From Paenibacillus planticolens (GTDB lineage: Bacteria > Bacillota > Bacilli > Paenibacillales > NBRC-103111): 64,000 nucleotides of DNA. This document shows positions 1 through 8,473 of this stretch, piece after piece. The position numbers were made by a program, and so were the translations under genes. Where the stretch lies: the NCBI RefSeq assembly GCF_013141725.1, contig NZ_WHNZ01000015.1, positions 1 through 64,000 of the forward strand. Direction: 5' to 3'. Numbering within the stretch: position 1 is the first letter of the stretch; each line of letters opens with the position of its first letter. Below the pieces are notes generated by a model, which searched no databases, had not been told where the DNA came from, and was given only the letters and a program-made list of their open reading frames with translations.

Positions 1-110
1 AGCTGACTAAGCAGCTAGTCGCTACGTCTAACGTAGATGACAAATATTCTTTACGCAAGTTTCGTATCTAGTTTTCAAGGAATAATCCTTGAAAGAAATG
101 TTGTTTTTAT
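1..110. other. Leader of tRNA cluster, probable rRNA operon tail
   Basis: There is no gene here. The segment holds a 9-bp hairpin (73-81 pairing with 86-94, loop of four) just before the first tRNA. The text around 64-80 resembles sequence commonly found around Bacilli rRNA operons, so a 5S rRNA gene probably lies left of the window; that is inference from gene order, since no rRNA sequence is inside the window. Confidence 0.4.
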
Positions 111-186
111 TCCCTGATAGCTCAGTTGGTAGAGCACTCGACTGTTAATCGAGTTGTCACAGGTTCGAGTCCTGTTCGGGGAGCCA
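111..186 (+). tRNA. tRNA-Asn(GTT)
   Basis: A full cloverleaf is visible: seven-base acceptor stem, D arm, anticodon GTT in the loop of a gactgttaatc arm, T arm GGTTCGAGTCC, and an encoded 3' CCA. It is the first of sixteen closely packed tRNA genes. Confidence 0.95.
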
Positions 187-189
187 TAT

Positions 190-281
190 GGAGAGGTGTC
201 CGAGCTGGCCGAAGGAGCACGATTGGAAATCGTGTAGGCGTCACAAGCGTCTCGAGGGTTCGAATCCCTCTCTCTCCGCCA
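190..281 (+). tRNA. tRNA-Ser(GGA)
   Basis: Class II tRNA with a long variable arm, anticodon GGA, acceptor GGAGAGG paired with CTCTCC, and CCA encoded. It starts 3 bases after tRNA-Asn. Confidence 0.95.
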
Positions 282-296
282 CTATCTTTCTAGCAA

Positions 297-371
297 GGCC
301 CGTTGGTCAAGTGGTTAAGACACCTCCCTTTCACGGAGGTAACAGGGGTTCGAGTCCCCTACGGGTCACCA
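297..371 (+). tRNA. tRNA-Glu(TTC)
   Basis: Anticodon TTC sits in the ctccctttcacggag arm; the T arm is GGGGTTCGAGTCCCC and CCA is encoded. The acceptor has one G-T pair at position 2. Confidence 0.94.
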
Positions 372-386
372 TCAAGCATTTCCCAT

Positions 387-459
387 GGAGGCTTAGCTCA
401 GCTGGGAGAGCATCTGCCTTACAAGCAGAGGGTCGGCGGTTCGATCCCGTCAGCCTCCA
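387..459 (+). tRNA. tRNA-Val(TAC)
   Basis: Acceptor GGAGGCT pairs with AGCCTCC; anticodon TAC. The CCA end is not encoded (TCA follows the discriminator), so it must be added after transcription. Confidence 0.94.
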
Positions 460-514
460 TCATGAATTCTAATGAAGACTTGATTTAATAGAATTCCTGA
501 CTTATACTTAATGA

Positions 515-593
<79 letters not shown>

Positions 594-602
594 AATGAAT
601 GT

Positions 603-679
603 GGAGCCGTGGTGTAGAGGCCTAACATGCCTGCCTGTCACGCAGGAGACCGCGGGTTCGAATCCCGTCGGCTCCGCCA
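603..679 (+). tRNA. tRNA-Asp(GTC)
   Basis: Acceptor GGAGCCG pairs with CGGCTCC, anticodon GTC, T arm CGGGTTCGAATCCCG, CCA encoded. Confidence 0.95.
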
Positions 680-699
680 TTATTACCAACATCATGTAA

Positions 700-775
<76 letters not shown>

Positions 776-792
776 TTCTTGCAACATCATAT

Positions 793-868
<76 letters not shown>

Positions 869-905
869 GATCGTTTATCGGGTATCCGGTAAGGATTTAT
901 ATCAT

Positions 906-987
906 GGAGGCTTAGTGAAGTGGCTAAACACGGCAGACTGTAAATCTGCTCTCTCCGAGTTCGGTGGTTCGAATCCATCAGCCTCCA
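906..987 (+). tRNA. tRNA-Tyr(GTA)
   Basis: Class II tRNA with an extended variable arm (ctctctccgagttcggt), anticodon GTA, and the same acceptor stem as the tRNA-Val gene. CCA is not encoded. Confidence 0.93.
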
Positions 988-999
988 TTTACTTTTTCT

Positions 1000-1073
1000 A
1001 GGGGCATAGTTTAAGGGTAGAACAAAGGTCTCCAAAACCTTTGGTGTGGGTTCGATTCCTGCTGCCCCTGCCA
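1000..1073 (+). tRNA. tRNA-Trp(CCA)
   Basis: Acceptor AGGGGCA pairs with TGCCCCT, anticodon CCA in the aggtctccaaaacct arm, 3' CCA encoded. Confidence 0.95.
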
Positions 1074-1097
1074 AAAAAGTAAGAAACTTAATATTGT

Positions 1098-1173
1098 GGC
1101 GGTCGTGGCGAAGGGGTTAACGCACCGGTTTGTGGATCCGGCATTCGCGGGTTCAAGTCCCGTCGTCCGCCCA
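1098..1173 (+). tRNA. tRNA-His(GTG)
   Basis: Anticodon GTG. The 5' end carries the extra G(-1) opposite C73 that marks tRNA-His. One acceptor pair looks like a T-T mismatch, and the 3' CCA is only partly encoded, so the exact 3' base is uncertain. Confidence 0.9.
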
Positions 1174-1193
1174 TTATTACCAAAGCAAGATAA

Positions 1194-1265
1194 TGGGGAT
1201 TAGCCAAGCGGTAAGGCAACGGACTTTGACTCCGTCATGCCAAGGTTCAAATCCTTGATCCCCAG
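1194..1265 (+). tRNA. tRNA-Gln(TTG)
   Basis: Acceptor TGGGGAT pairs with ATCCCCA, anticodon TTG. CCA is not encoded. Confidence 0.93.
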
Positions 1266-1279
1266 TATTTAATATTTAT

Positions 1280-1354
1280 GCGGAAGTGGCTCAGCGGTAG
1301 AGCATCGCCTTGCCAAGGCGAGGGTCGCGGGTTCGATCCCCGTCTTCCGCTCCA
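1280..1354 (+). tRNA. tRNA-Gly(GCC)
   Basis: Acceptor GCGGAAG pairs with CTTCCGC, anticodon GCC in the cgccttgccaaggcg arm, CCA encoded. Confidence 0.95.
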
Positions 1355-1364
1355 TTATTACTAA

Positions 1365-1438
1365 GGCGCCATAGCCAAGTGGTAAGGCAGAGCTCTGCAA
1401 AAGCTTTACCCCCAGTTCGAGTCTGGGTGGCGCCTCCA
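1365..1438 (+). tRNA. tRNA-Cys(GCA)
   Basis: Acceptor GGCGCCA pairs with TGGCGCC, anticodon GCA, CCA encoded. Confidence 0.94.
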
Positions 1439-1449
1439 CAAAATAATTA

Positions 1450-1538
1450 GCCGGAGTGGCGGAATCGGCAGACGCACAGGACTTAAAATCCTGCGGTAGG
1501 TGACTACCGTACCAGTTCAAGTCTGGTCTTCGGCACCA
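1450..1538 (+). tRNA. tRNA-Leu(TAA)
   Basis: Class II tRNA with a long variable arm (cggtaggtgactaccg), anticodon TAA, CCA encoded. Confidence 0.94.
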
Positions 1539-1558
1539 TTGTTTTCTCAAGTTAATAA

Positions 1559-1637
1559 GCCGGCATGGCGGAATGGCAGACGCGCTCGACTCAAAATCGA
1601 GTCCGAAAGGGTGGAGGTTCGAGTCCTCTTGCCGGTA
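1559..1637 (+). tRNA. tRNA-Leu(CAA)
   Basis: Acceptor GCCGGCA pairs with TGCCGGT, anticodon CAA in a loop of seven. The variable arm is shorter than in the preceding Leu tRNA. CCA is not encoded. This is the last tRNA of the cluster. Confidence 0.9.
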
Positions 1638-1647
1638 TAACGAGCAG

Positions 1648-1686
1648 AAGCTCATGAAATCAAATGATTTCATGAGCTTTTTCTTT
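1648..1686 (+). terminator. Rho-independent terminator of the tRNA cluster
   Basis: A 13-15 bp perfect stem (1648-1662 with 1665-1679) is followed by TTTTTCTTTT. It ends the tRNA operon. Confidence 0.9.
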
Positions 1687-1775
1687 TGCAATGAAGCTGA
1701 AATTACACGCTTTAGGCAGGAGCCTTTTTTATAAAATTCGACCCAGAGTTTGAACAAGAGACAGCAGCCTTCCAT

Positions 1776-2543
1776 ATGGTAAAAAAGAAAATGAATTGCC
1801 ATTATGGAGGTGTAAATGCTATCGAGTATCTAGATATGTTAGCTAAGCTTGGTGTGGGCAATGCGCACCCTGGCGGATTCGGCGAGACTATGGAGCAATT
1901 GAAGCAATACCCGATAGAGAAAGGCAAGCGGGTCTTGGAGGTCGGATGCGGTACGGGGAGAACGGCGTGTTTCCTTGCAGAGCAGGGATGCGAAGTAACA
2001 GCGGTTGATATCCGCCCGGAAATGATAGCTAAGGCCATCATAAGAGCCGAGAAGCTAGGGGTGCAGGTGGAATTTAAAGAGGGTGACGTGTGCCAATTAC
2101 CTTTTGAAGATGAAGCGTTTGATGTTGTGATGGTTGAATCCGTCACGAATTTTGCAGATGCGCAGAAGGCGGTAGCAGAGTATTATCGCGTTCTGAAGCC
2201 CGGAGGGAAGCTCTATGACCGGGAAGTTATCCGCGTCAAGGATATGTCGACCGGCGTACATCGCGCGCTATGCAGCTTCTATGGGGTCAGTAAAATTTAT
2301 AGTATGGATGAATGGCGGGAGCTGCTGGAGGAAGCTAAATTTGACGTAGAATTCTCAGGCGCGCATCCCTTCCCGCTAATGATGTTTGAGGATCAAGTTC
2401 AGCATCCGGATCCTGTGCACTTATCTGATAAGCAATCGTTCATGGACCCGCGAATTTGGCAAATCACAGCCAGGTACGATGAGTTGGTGAATAAATACCA
2501 TCATTATTTGGGGTATACGCTAATGATTGGATCGAAGGAATAG
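1776..2543 (+). CDS. Class I SAM-dependent methyltransferase
   Basis: Small-molecule type methyltransferase of about 255 residues. SAM motif I is VLEVGCGTGR (near residue 49), followed by an acidic motif II (VTAVDI), a GDVCQLPF motif and a post-motif LKPGGKL. This matches the Methyltransf_11/25 fold, but the substrate cannot be read from the sequence. The start is uncertain: neither the ATG at 1776 nor the ATG at 1791 has a good ribosome binding site, while a good GGAGGTG at 1806-1812 serves no in-frame start. The gene lies alone between the tRNA terminator and the ROK regulator. Confidence 0.8.
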   Translation: MVKKKMNCHYGGVNAIEYLDMLAKLGVGNAHPGGFGETMEQLKQYPIEKGKRVLEVGCGTGRTACFLAEQGCEVTAVDIRPEMIAKAIIRAEKLGVQVEFKEGDVCQLPFEDEAFDVVMVESVTNFADAQKAVAEYYRVLKPGGKLYDREVIRVKDMSTGVHRALCSFYGVSKIYSMDEWRELLEEAKFDVEFSGAHPFPLMMFEDQVQHPDPVHLSDKQSFMDPRIWQITARYDELVNKYHHYLGYTLMIGSKE

Positions 2544-2608
2544 AAGAAGACAAGGCAGGAATTGAACACCCTAATGGCGAAGTAAGTGAGAAAGATTTTC
2601 ATTGGGGG

Positions 2609-3832
2609 ATGTTTCTTTTGAATGCTGGTGTTATAACGGAACGCATTCCGAACCGGAAAGCGAAAGAAATTTATGAGTTGATATGTCGCCAGACGACGAT
2701 ATCCAAGACAGAGCTGTTAGAGCGAAGCGGGATGACCGTTTCAACGCTGACTCGGCTTTTGGAGGAGCTGACGAGTCAAGGTTTCATCCTTGAATCCGGC
2801 TTCGGTGCTTCAACAGGCGGGCGTAGGCCGATTCTGTATGAGAAGAATTCGGCCTATGCGTATATATTTGGCTTGGAAATCTCCAGGACGCTGTCTAAGC
2901 TCGTATTGGTGGATTTGGGCATGAATAAGCTCGACACCCGGAGCTGGACGATGACCACAGAAATGACGCCGGATGTTTTGATCCGGCTCATTGCTGCAGA
3001 AGCGCATAGCATGCTGCAGCGGCATGAAATCACCAAGTCGATGCTGCTCGGAATTGGCATTGGCGCCGTTGGTCCCGTGGACAGGCTGTCAGGCACTATA
3101 CTGGAGCCATCCTATTTTCAGGCCAAGGGGTGGAAAAATGTTAAGATCTGCAGGCTGCTGTCTGAGGAGCTAGGCATACCCGGGATGTTGGATAACGGAG
3201 CCAATACGGCGATTTTGGCAGAGTCCTGGCACCAACGTACGCAGAGCTTCAAGCATCTGCTTTATATTCATGCCGGGGTTGGGTTACGCTCTTCTATGGT
3301 CTCCGAAGGGAAAGTGATCTATGGAGCCGTGGACATGGAAGGCTCCGTCGGGCAAATGATCATTCAAACGGATGGGGTGGCGCACCGCAATGCCTCAGGG
3401 AACTACGGGGCCTTGGAGTCATACGCATCCTTGTATGCGATTGAAAAGGCGGCACGCTCTGCTCTAAAACAGGGAAGATCTACGATTCTGTCGCATTTCG
3501 TGGAGGATCCCGAACAAGTCACCTATACGCAGGTGCTGGAGGCGCTCAAAAAAAATGATCCCCTTGTCGTGGAGATCATTACGGAGGCTGCGACCTATTT
3601 TGGCATAGGACTCGCCAATTTATTAAATATTTTGCACCCCGAGAAGGTCATTCTCGGGGGACCGCTCATCGCGGGCGGGGAGTTGTTCTTCCAAACCGCT
3701 ACACAAGTGGCGATACGGAAAACGTACTACTACCCCGCGTATCAGGTTGTCTTCAGCAAGGGGCAGCTTGGTGAAGAGGCTCTTGCGATGGGAGCAGCCG
3801 TGATGGTCATGGACCAGCTTGTTAGGCTGTAA
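2609..3832 (+). CDS. ROK-family transcriptional regulator (NagC/XylR type)
   Basis: About 407 residues. An N-terminal winged helix-turn-helix (residues ~10-65, with SKTELLERSGMTVSTLTRLL) is followed by a ROK sugar-kinase-like domain. ROK repressors bind a sugar or sugar phosphate to release DNA. The domain looks catalytically dead: the usual NDAN is DNGAN here, the GH of the zinc motif is GQ, and the CxCGxxGC cysteines are replaced (NASGNYGA). So it is probably a pure sensor without the structural zinc. The start could be TTG at 2618, which has GGGGGA at a better spacing than the ATG at 2609. The 3' end overlaps the convergent hydrolase by 11 bases. No sugar gene adjoins it, so the target is unknown. 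Confidence 0.82.
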   Translation: MFLLNAGVITERIPNRKAKEIYELICRQTTISKTELLERSGMTVSTLTRLLEELTSQGFILESGFGASTGGRRPILYEKNSAYAYIFGLEISRTLSKLVLVDLGMNKLDTRSWTMTTEMTPDVLIRLIAAEAHSMLQRHEITKSMLLGIGIGAVGPVDRLSGTILEPSYFQAKGWKNVKICRLLSEELGIPGMLDNGANTAILAESWHQRTQSFKHLLYIHAGVGLRSSMVSEGKVIYGAVDMEGSVGQMIIQTDGVAHRNASGNYGALESYASLYAIEKAARSALKQGRSTILSHFVEDPEQVTYTQVLEALKKNDPLVVEIITEAATYFGIGLANLLNILHPEKVILGGPLIAGGELFFQTATQVAIRKTYYYPAYQVVFSKGQLGEEALAMGAAVMVMDQLVRL

Positions 3833-4616
3833 CGCTTTGTAGGAATTCAAGCAGCAGCGCGTTGAAGGCTTCGGGCTTCTCCATCGGCGTCAAATGAGAA
3901 GCAGCCGGGATGGCATGAAAGCTGGCTCCGCGGATTGCGTCAGCCATTTTTTTCATCACATCCGGTGGCGCAACCGGATCCTGCTCGCCGGCGATGACAA
4001 GCGTCGGCACGGATATGCTGCCGAGGAGGTCGACAGAGTCGGCGCGGAACGCCATAGCCAAGCTTGCGTGGACAAGACCTTCGGCAGGCATGGAGGCCAT
4101 GACCGCGCTTAAGTCCTCCACGAGACCAGGCTGATCTTGGACGGTCTGTTCGGTGAGAAGCTTGGGCAGCATGGCGTCTCTGGCCGCGCCGGCTCCTTTG
4201 TCATAAAGGGACACCGCCATGTTCATCCGATTCTTGCGGCCCTCCGGACCGTCCGCTTCTGGCCGGGTGTTCGCGAGGAGAAGCGCGGTGAACCGCTCAG
4301 GCGCTTTGCGCAATAACGCAAACGCTATGTAACCTCCCATGGAGAAGCCGCCTAAGGCGGCTTTTTGTATGCCCATTTTATCCATCATGGCCAAAATGTC
4401 ATCCGCGTAGTGCTCCATGGAAATGTTCGCTGCGGGAACATCCGATTGACCCATCCCTCGTAAATCAGGTGTAATAACGCGATAATGCTCCGACAAAGCA
4501 TCGGCTTGCGCTTGCCACATGCGATGATCCAGTGGAAAACCATGCAACAATATGACGGGGGCTCCTTGCCCTTTTTCCATTATGTACTGTTCTGCTCCGT
4601 TAATCGGTTGTTTCAT
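3822..4616 (-). CDS. Alpha/beta-fold hydrolase
   Basis: 264 residues, the usual length for a single-domain alpha/beta hydrolase. Visible are the oxyanion HGFPLDHRMW motif (residues ~25-34), the nucleophile elbow GFSMGG, an acidic residue in GEQDPVAP, and the catalytic His in ASHLTPMEKP near the C-terminus. It is cytoplasmic with no signal peptide. The substrate is unknown; relatives include 3-oxoadipate enol-lactonase-like and esterase families. A GAGGATG Shine-Dalgarno precedes the ATG. It converges with the ROK gene, overlapping it by 11 bases. Confidence 0.85.
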   Translation of the reverse strand: MKQPINGAEQYIMEKGQGAPVILLHGFPLDHRMWQAQADALSEHYRVITPDLRGMGQSDVPAANISMEHYADDILAMMDKMGIQKAALGGFSMGGYIAFALLRKAPERFTALLLANTRPEADGPEGRKNRMNMAVSLYDKGAGAARDAMLPKLLTEQTVQDQPGLVEDLSAVMASMPAEGLVHASLAMAFRADSVDLLGSISVPTLVIAGEQDPVAPPDVMKKMADAIRGASFHAIPAASHLTPMEKPEAFNALLLEFLQSVTA

Positions 4617-4848
4617 TCGTGTTCATCCTCCATTACGATGTTTTTTGCTCAAATAGTCCTACGATTTTTCGAAAAAGTAGTTCCTAGGTCGCAGAAATGA
4701 AAAGAATAGCGAAAAAGTTATGTCTTTATATTTTCATTATGGTTAACTCATACTTCCCTAACAATTCGTTGCTATTCTCTCAGTATACCCGTTGTTAACC
4801 AATTAAAGCGACTACGAAACATTCATTTCATGAAGTGAGGTTATGGCG
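4617..4848. other. Divergent intergenic region
   Basis: About 230 bases between the leftward hydrolase gene and the rightward 4849 gene. It must hold two divergent promoters, but no clear -35/-10 pair stands out. An inverted pair GGTTAAC (4741-4747) and GTTAACC (4794-4800) is visible. Confidence 0.4.
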
Positions 4849-5232
4849 ATGACTAAGAAACCTTGGTCTACACAAGAATTGGATAAGTTAATTCGACTAT
4901 CATCTGAATGCCCTCCGGTTGTAATTGCCAGAGAATTATCCCGGCCTGTCACATCTGTGCGTAAAAAAATGCGTGAAATCGGGGTAAGCTACGTAACCGG
5001 CGAGCAGTGGAAAAAAAGCCAGATTCAGTACTTGATTTCTGATGAAGGTTCTTCATACACGAACAAGCATAATCTGATGCAAGCTCCGAAGGAAAATGAA
5101 TTTGAATCTCCGATCCTTGACGAATTCTGGACAACGTTGGTGAAAATGGCCAGAGTGGCGAAAGAGAGGGGGAAACGCGTAGATGTCTTATCGTTTATCG
5201 ATACTTATCGAAAGATTCGCATCGGAGGGTAA
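4849..5232 (+). CDS. Conserved hypothetical protein with SANT/Myb-like HTH
   Basis: About 127 residues. The N-terminal ~50 residues (PWSTQELDKLI ... VIARELSRPVTSVRKKMREIG) resemble a SANT/Myb-like helix-turn-helix, as found in some Bacilli regulators. The C-terminal half is helical and unrecognised. The ATG at 4849 is preferred over the one at 4843 because GTGAGG (4835-4840) is then 8 bases away instead of 2. It stands alone between a divergent gene and a terminator; its role is unknown. Confidence 0.65.
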   Translation: MTKKPWSTQELDKLIRLSSECPPVVIARELSRPVTSVRKKMREIGVSYVTGEQWKKSQIQYLISDEGSSYTNKHNLMQAPKENEFESPILDEFWTTLVKMARVAKERGKRVDVLSFIDTYRKIRIGG

Positions 5233-5249
5233 GAAAATAGGAAGTACAT

Positions 5250-5292
5250 AAAAGGTGAAATCCGTTATAACGAGATTTTACCTTTTTCTTTT
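5250..5292 (+). terminator. Rho-independent terminator
   Basis: AAAAGGTGAAATC (5250-5262) pairs with GATTTTACCTTTT (5273-5285) with one G-T pair, followed by T-rich sequence. Confidence 0.85.
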
Positions 5293-5340
5293 GCCTAAAT
5301 CCTTCTAAACTGAGAAGACCAAACACTTCTAGGAGGTCAC

Positions 5341-6576
5341 ATGCATAGAATTCCCTTCTTTTCATTGATTAGCAAGTACGACACAGCGATATGGGTTCGA
5401 GTCGTCGGAACGATTCTGACTTCATTGGCGGGTTTTATGATGAGACCTTATCTGGTTTTCTATTTGTACGACAAGCTCGATGGCTCAGTCTTCTTATCCA
5501 TGTTGATCGTAGGCTTACAGCCCTTATGCGGAATATTCGTAAACTTGTATGCAGGCAGCCTGAGCGACAAGTACGGAAGAAAACCGATGATGCTGGCTGC
5601 GCTCATTATTCAAGCCTTTGCCATCGGCGGTTACATGTTTGCCAGCCATGTATGGGAGTTTGCCCTTATTTCCATTATAAACGGGATTGGACATGCGATG
5701 TTCGGACCAGCCGCAAACGCCCAAATATCGGATGTAGTGCCGGAGCAGAAGCGGGCTGAAGTGTTTGCTTTACTGCATACGGCCTTGAATATGGGATCGG
5801 CGTTCGGTCCACTTCTTGGATTGCTCTTGTTTACTATGAATCCGACAATTATTTTCCTGGCTTGTTCGGTTACACTGTTTGTTTATGCAGGATTGGTTAT
5901 GTGGAAGGTTCCGGAGACCCTGCCTGTCAAAAGCAAGGAGGGGCAGATTGTTGCCAAGAGTAAAGTCAAAATCAAATGGTCAGAGCATAAATCGCTGCTA
6001 TGGATTACTTTTCTCGCCATGCCGGTATCCCTTTTATATGCGCAAGTGGAATCGACGTTCCCGCTGCATTTGCAGCAGCATTTTGAAAATTATAAGTCGG
6101 TATTCGCGACCATCATTACTTTTAACGGGTGTGTAGTTATAGCCTTGCAGCTCTGGATAGCAAAACGGACTGAGCACGTTCCCGCGTATCTGGTCGTGGC
6201 ATTATCCTATATGTTGTTTGCAGCGGTATCCATCGGCTATGGATTCGTTCCTTTCTTAGCCATTCTGCTTTTTGTTGAATTTTTATTTACCATTGGTGAA
6301 ATGTTAAACGGGCCTCATATTCAGAAAGTGATCTCGGTGATTGCCCCGGAAGAGCACAGAGGTTTGTATTTCTCCGTTTTCGGAATGAACTGGCAGGTAT
6401 CCCGTGCTCTCGGTCCTTTGCTTGGAGGATTGGTGTTCAGCCACTACGGCGGCAAGGTGATGTTCGTGATTCTCGCCGTTATCCTCGTGGCAGCGGGTAT
6501 CGCCCAGACGAGATATATTCGAAACTTAAATCGCAAGCAGGAAGAACGTGTCATTGAGGCTGTTTTGCAAACTTAA
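5341..6576 (+). CDS. MFS transporter, drug exporter type
   Basis: 411 residues with about 12 predicted membrane segments. MFS motif A is present between TM2 and TM3 (GSLSDKYGRKP, residues 72-82), and a GxxxGPLLG stretch in TM5 resembles the antiporter motif C. This points to a proton-driven efflux pump of the multidrug (YttB/MdtG-like) type; the substrate is unknown. A perfect AGGAGGT lies 3 bases before the ATG. It is monocistronic, with terminators on both sides. Confidence 0.85.
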   Translation: MHRIPFFSLISKYDTAIWVRVVGTILTSLAGFMMRPYLVFYLYDKLDGSVFLSMLIVGLQPLCGIFVNLYAGSLSDKYGRKPMMLAALIIQAFAIGGYMFASHVWEFALISIINGIGHAMFGPAANAQISDVVPEQKRAEVFALLHTALNMGSAFGPLLGLLLFTMNPTIIFLACSVTLFVYAGLVMWKVPETLPVKSKEGQIVAKSKVKIKWSEHKSLLWITFLAMPVSLLYAQVESTFPLHLQQHFENYKSVFATIITFNGCVVIALQLWIAKRTEHVPAYLVVALSYMLFAAVSIGYGFVPFLAILLFVEFLFTIGEMLNGPHIQKVISVIAPEEHRGLYFSVFGMNWQVSRALGPLLGGLVFSHYGGKVMFVILAVILVAAGIAQTRYIRNLNRKQEERVIEAVLQT

Positions 6577-6595
6577 ATAAATATGGATGATAGGG

Positions 6596-6630
6596 AAGCC
6601 TGGCATGAAAGATGCCGGGCTTTTATTGTT
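6596..6630 (+). terminator. Rho-independent terminator of the MFS gene
   Basis: AAGCCTGGCAT pairs with ATGCCGGGCTT around a GAAAG loop, followed by TTATTGTTTTG. Confidence 0.85.
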
Positions 6631-6664
6631 TTGTAATACATCTGTAAGTTTCATTAGGTATAAT
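6631..6664 (+). promoter_or_regulatory. Promoter region with tandem TTGTAA/CTGTAA boxes
   Basis: TTGTAA (6631-6636) and CTGTAA (6642-6647) are direct repeats exactly 11 bases apart, the one-turn spacing used by OmpR-family regulators. A perfect TATAAT follows at 6659-6664. The same tandem box occurs at 8474-8490 before the Met-rich gene. I infer autoregulation by the response regulator that follows. Confidence 0.5.
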
Positions 6665-6689
6665 TAGACTAGCCTGAGGAGGTAGGACT

Positions 6690-7409
6690 ATGGGGTCAAT
6701 CGTTCTTGTTGCAGATGATGAACCGAATATCGTTGATGTGTGCACCGTTTATTTGAAAAGGGAAGGCTATCAAGTCGTTTCGGCAGCAAACGGCGATGAG
6801 GCGATCCGCCAATGGCGGCGGCACCAACCACAGTTGATCGTGCTGGATCTGATGATGCCGGGCAAAAACGGCTGGCAAGTCTGCGAAGAAATCCGCAATG
6901 AGCAGGACGTCCCTATCATCATGCTGACGGCGCTGGGCGACGAAATGGATAGGCTGATGGGACTTACCATGGGAGCTGATGACTATTTGACGAAGCCCTT
7001 CTCCCCTAGGGAGCTTGTTCTGCGGGTCAAGGGAATTTTGCGCAGACTTCAGCGAACCCACGCGGAGACTGCTCCGACTACGGAAACGCAACCAGGCCAT
7101 ATTATGAGATACCCGGGTCTCGAGATCAACGTGCTGCATCGAAGTGTCCGCGTTAACGAGAAAGATATCGAGCTGAGCGTTAAAGAATTTGAGCTGCTGC
7201 ATTTGTTTGCGGCCCATCCGGAGCAAGTGTTTTCGCGAAACCAATTGCTGAGCAAAGTATGGGAGATAGATTATTACGGAGATACAACGACAGTAACCGT
7301 ACACATTCGTCGATTACGGGAGAAAATTGAGCCGAATCCGTCCCAGCCGCGCTACATAAAAACCGTATGGGGGATCGGCTATAAATTCGAAGGGAGGGAG
7401 CCATCCTGA
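6690..7409 (+). CDS. OmpR/PhoB-family response regulator
   Basis: 239 residues: receiver domain 1-~120 with the acidic pair D9-D10, phospho-acceptor D53 (VLDLMMPG), T80 and K102, then a C-terminal winged helix (~residues 145-235, ending WGIGYKFEG). GAGGAGGT lies just upstream. Its stop codon sits next to or overlaps the start of the kinase gene, so the two are co-translated partners. The tandem TTGTAA boxes in front of it and in front of the downstream Met-rich gene suggest its regulon. Confidence 0.92.
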   Translation: MGSIVLVADDEPNIVDVCTVYLKREGYQVVSAANGDEAIRQWRRHQPQLIVLDLMMPGKNGWQVCEEIRNEQDVPIIMLTALGDEMDRLMGLTMGADDYLTKPFSPRELVLRVKGILRRLQRTHAETAPTTETQPGHIMRYPGLEINVLHRSVRVNEKDIELSVKEFELLHLFAAHPEQVFSRNQLLSKVWEIDYYGDTTTVTVHIRRLREKIEPNPSQPRYIKTVWGIGYKFEGREPS

Positions 7410-7417
7410 AACTTCGC

Positions 7418-8449
7418 ATGTATTTGCTCATCGCAAGCGGCGTGAGTACGGGCATCATTTTGCTTTCGCTTTTTATTTGCTATCAGTATATGCTGCTCAA
7501 CTGGAAGGACGTCGAGCTGCTGACAAGCGTCACCTTGGGTGCTGCCGTCCTGTCCATGGGGATACACTATTTGATGACGCGTCCACTGGAAAAAGCCATT
7601 CATGCTATTACAGAGGAAACCACCCGCATTTCAGAAGGCCAGTTTGAAGGTCTAGTGCCGCGGCTCGGACCGGCTGAATTTCAAAGTCTCGCTGGTCAGT
7701 TCAACCGCATGAGCGGCAAGCTGAAAGACAGCTTCGACAAATTACGAACTGCCGAGGCTTCCCGCAAAGAACTTGTGGCTCATGTATCGCATGATCTGAG
7801 GACACCGATGGCCTCTATACAAGCGTTCGTCGAAGCTCTAGAGGACGATGTCATTCAGGACAAAGCTACCTTTGAGAGGTATCTTCGAACGATTCGTTTG
7901 GAAACAGGCAGATTAGACGCTCTCATCCAGGAATTATTCAAGCTCTCGCAATTGGATGCCGGGGGAACGGATTATACCCCTGAATCGTATCATGTCGATC
8001 AACTTCTTGTAGATGGTTTGCAAAGCTTAGCCTTTCAATTGGAAGAGAAGCGGCTGCAGGTAAACGTAGATCTGCCCGAATGCCTGCCTCCGGTGAGCAT
8101 TATGCCCCAGGAAATGAAGCGGGTGCTGGCTAATATTTTGGGGAATGCCATTCGCCACTCTCCTATTGGAGGGATCATTGCAATTAAGGCGCAGGTGCAG
8201 GCTCCGTATCTAAAACTGTATATTCAGGATCAAGGCATGGGCATTGAGGAAAAGGATGCGGACAAAATATTTGATCGCTTCTATCGGTCAGATCCATCAA
8301 GAACACGCGTAAGTGGAGGCGCCGGTCTCGGACTGGCGATAGCAAAATCAATCGTCCAACTGCATGGAGGAACGATTGGGGTAGATAGCCGGGCGGGGCA
8401 AGTCGAAGGGCATGGAAGCACATTCTGGTTTACCATTCCTATTCATTAA
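7418..8449 (+). CDS. Sensor histidine kinase, HAMP-HisKA type
   Basis: Partner of the preceding response regulator. Two membrane segments (residues ~2-24 and ~36-54) flank a very short external loop of about 12 residues, so the signal is probably sensed in the membrane. A HAMP segment (~53-105), H-box H125 (HVSHDLRTPM), N-box, DQGMGI and GAGLGLAI ATP-binding motifs follow. The first ATG is at 7418 but has no spaced ribosome binding site. A CTG at 7406 has GGAGGG 7 bases upstream, would add M-K-L-R, and would overlap the regulator stop as CTGA; it is a credible non-canonical start. Confidence 0.9.
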   Translation: MYLLIASGVSTGIILLSLFICYQYMLLNWKDVELLTSVTLGAAVLSMGIHYLMTRPLEKAIHAITEETTRISEGQFEGLVPRLGPAEFQSLAGQFNRMSGKLKDSFDKLRTAEASRKELVAHVSHDLRTPMASIQAFVEALEDDVIQDKATFERYLRTIRLETGRLDALIQELFKLSQLDAGGTDYTPESYHVDQLLVDGLQSLAFQLEEKRLQVNVDLPECLPPVSIMPQEMKRVLANILGNAIRHSPIGGIIAIKAQVQAPYLKLYIQDQGMGIEEKDADKIFDRFYRSDPSRTRVSGGAGLGLAIAKSIVQLHGGTIGVDSRAGQVEGHGSTFWFTIPIH

Positions 8450-8473
8450 TTGGGTTCATCTCTTTTTCGATTT

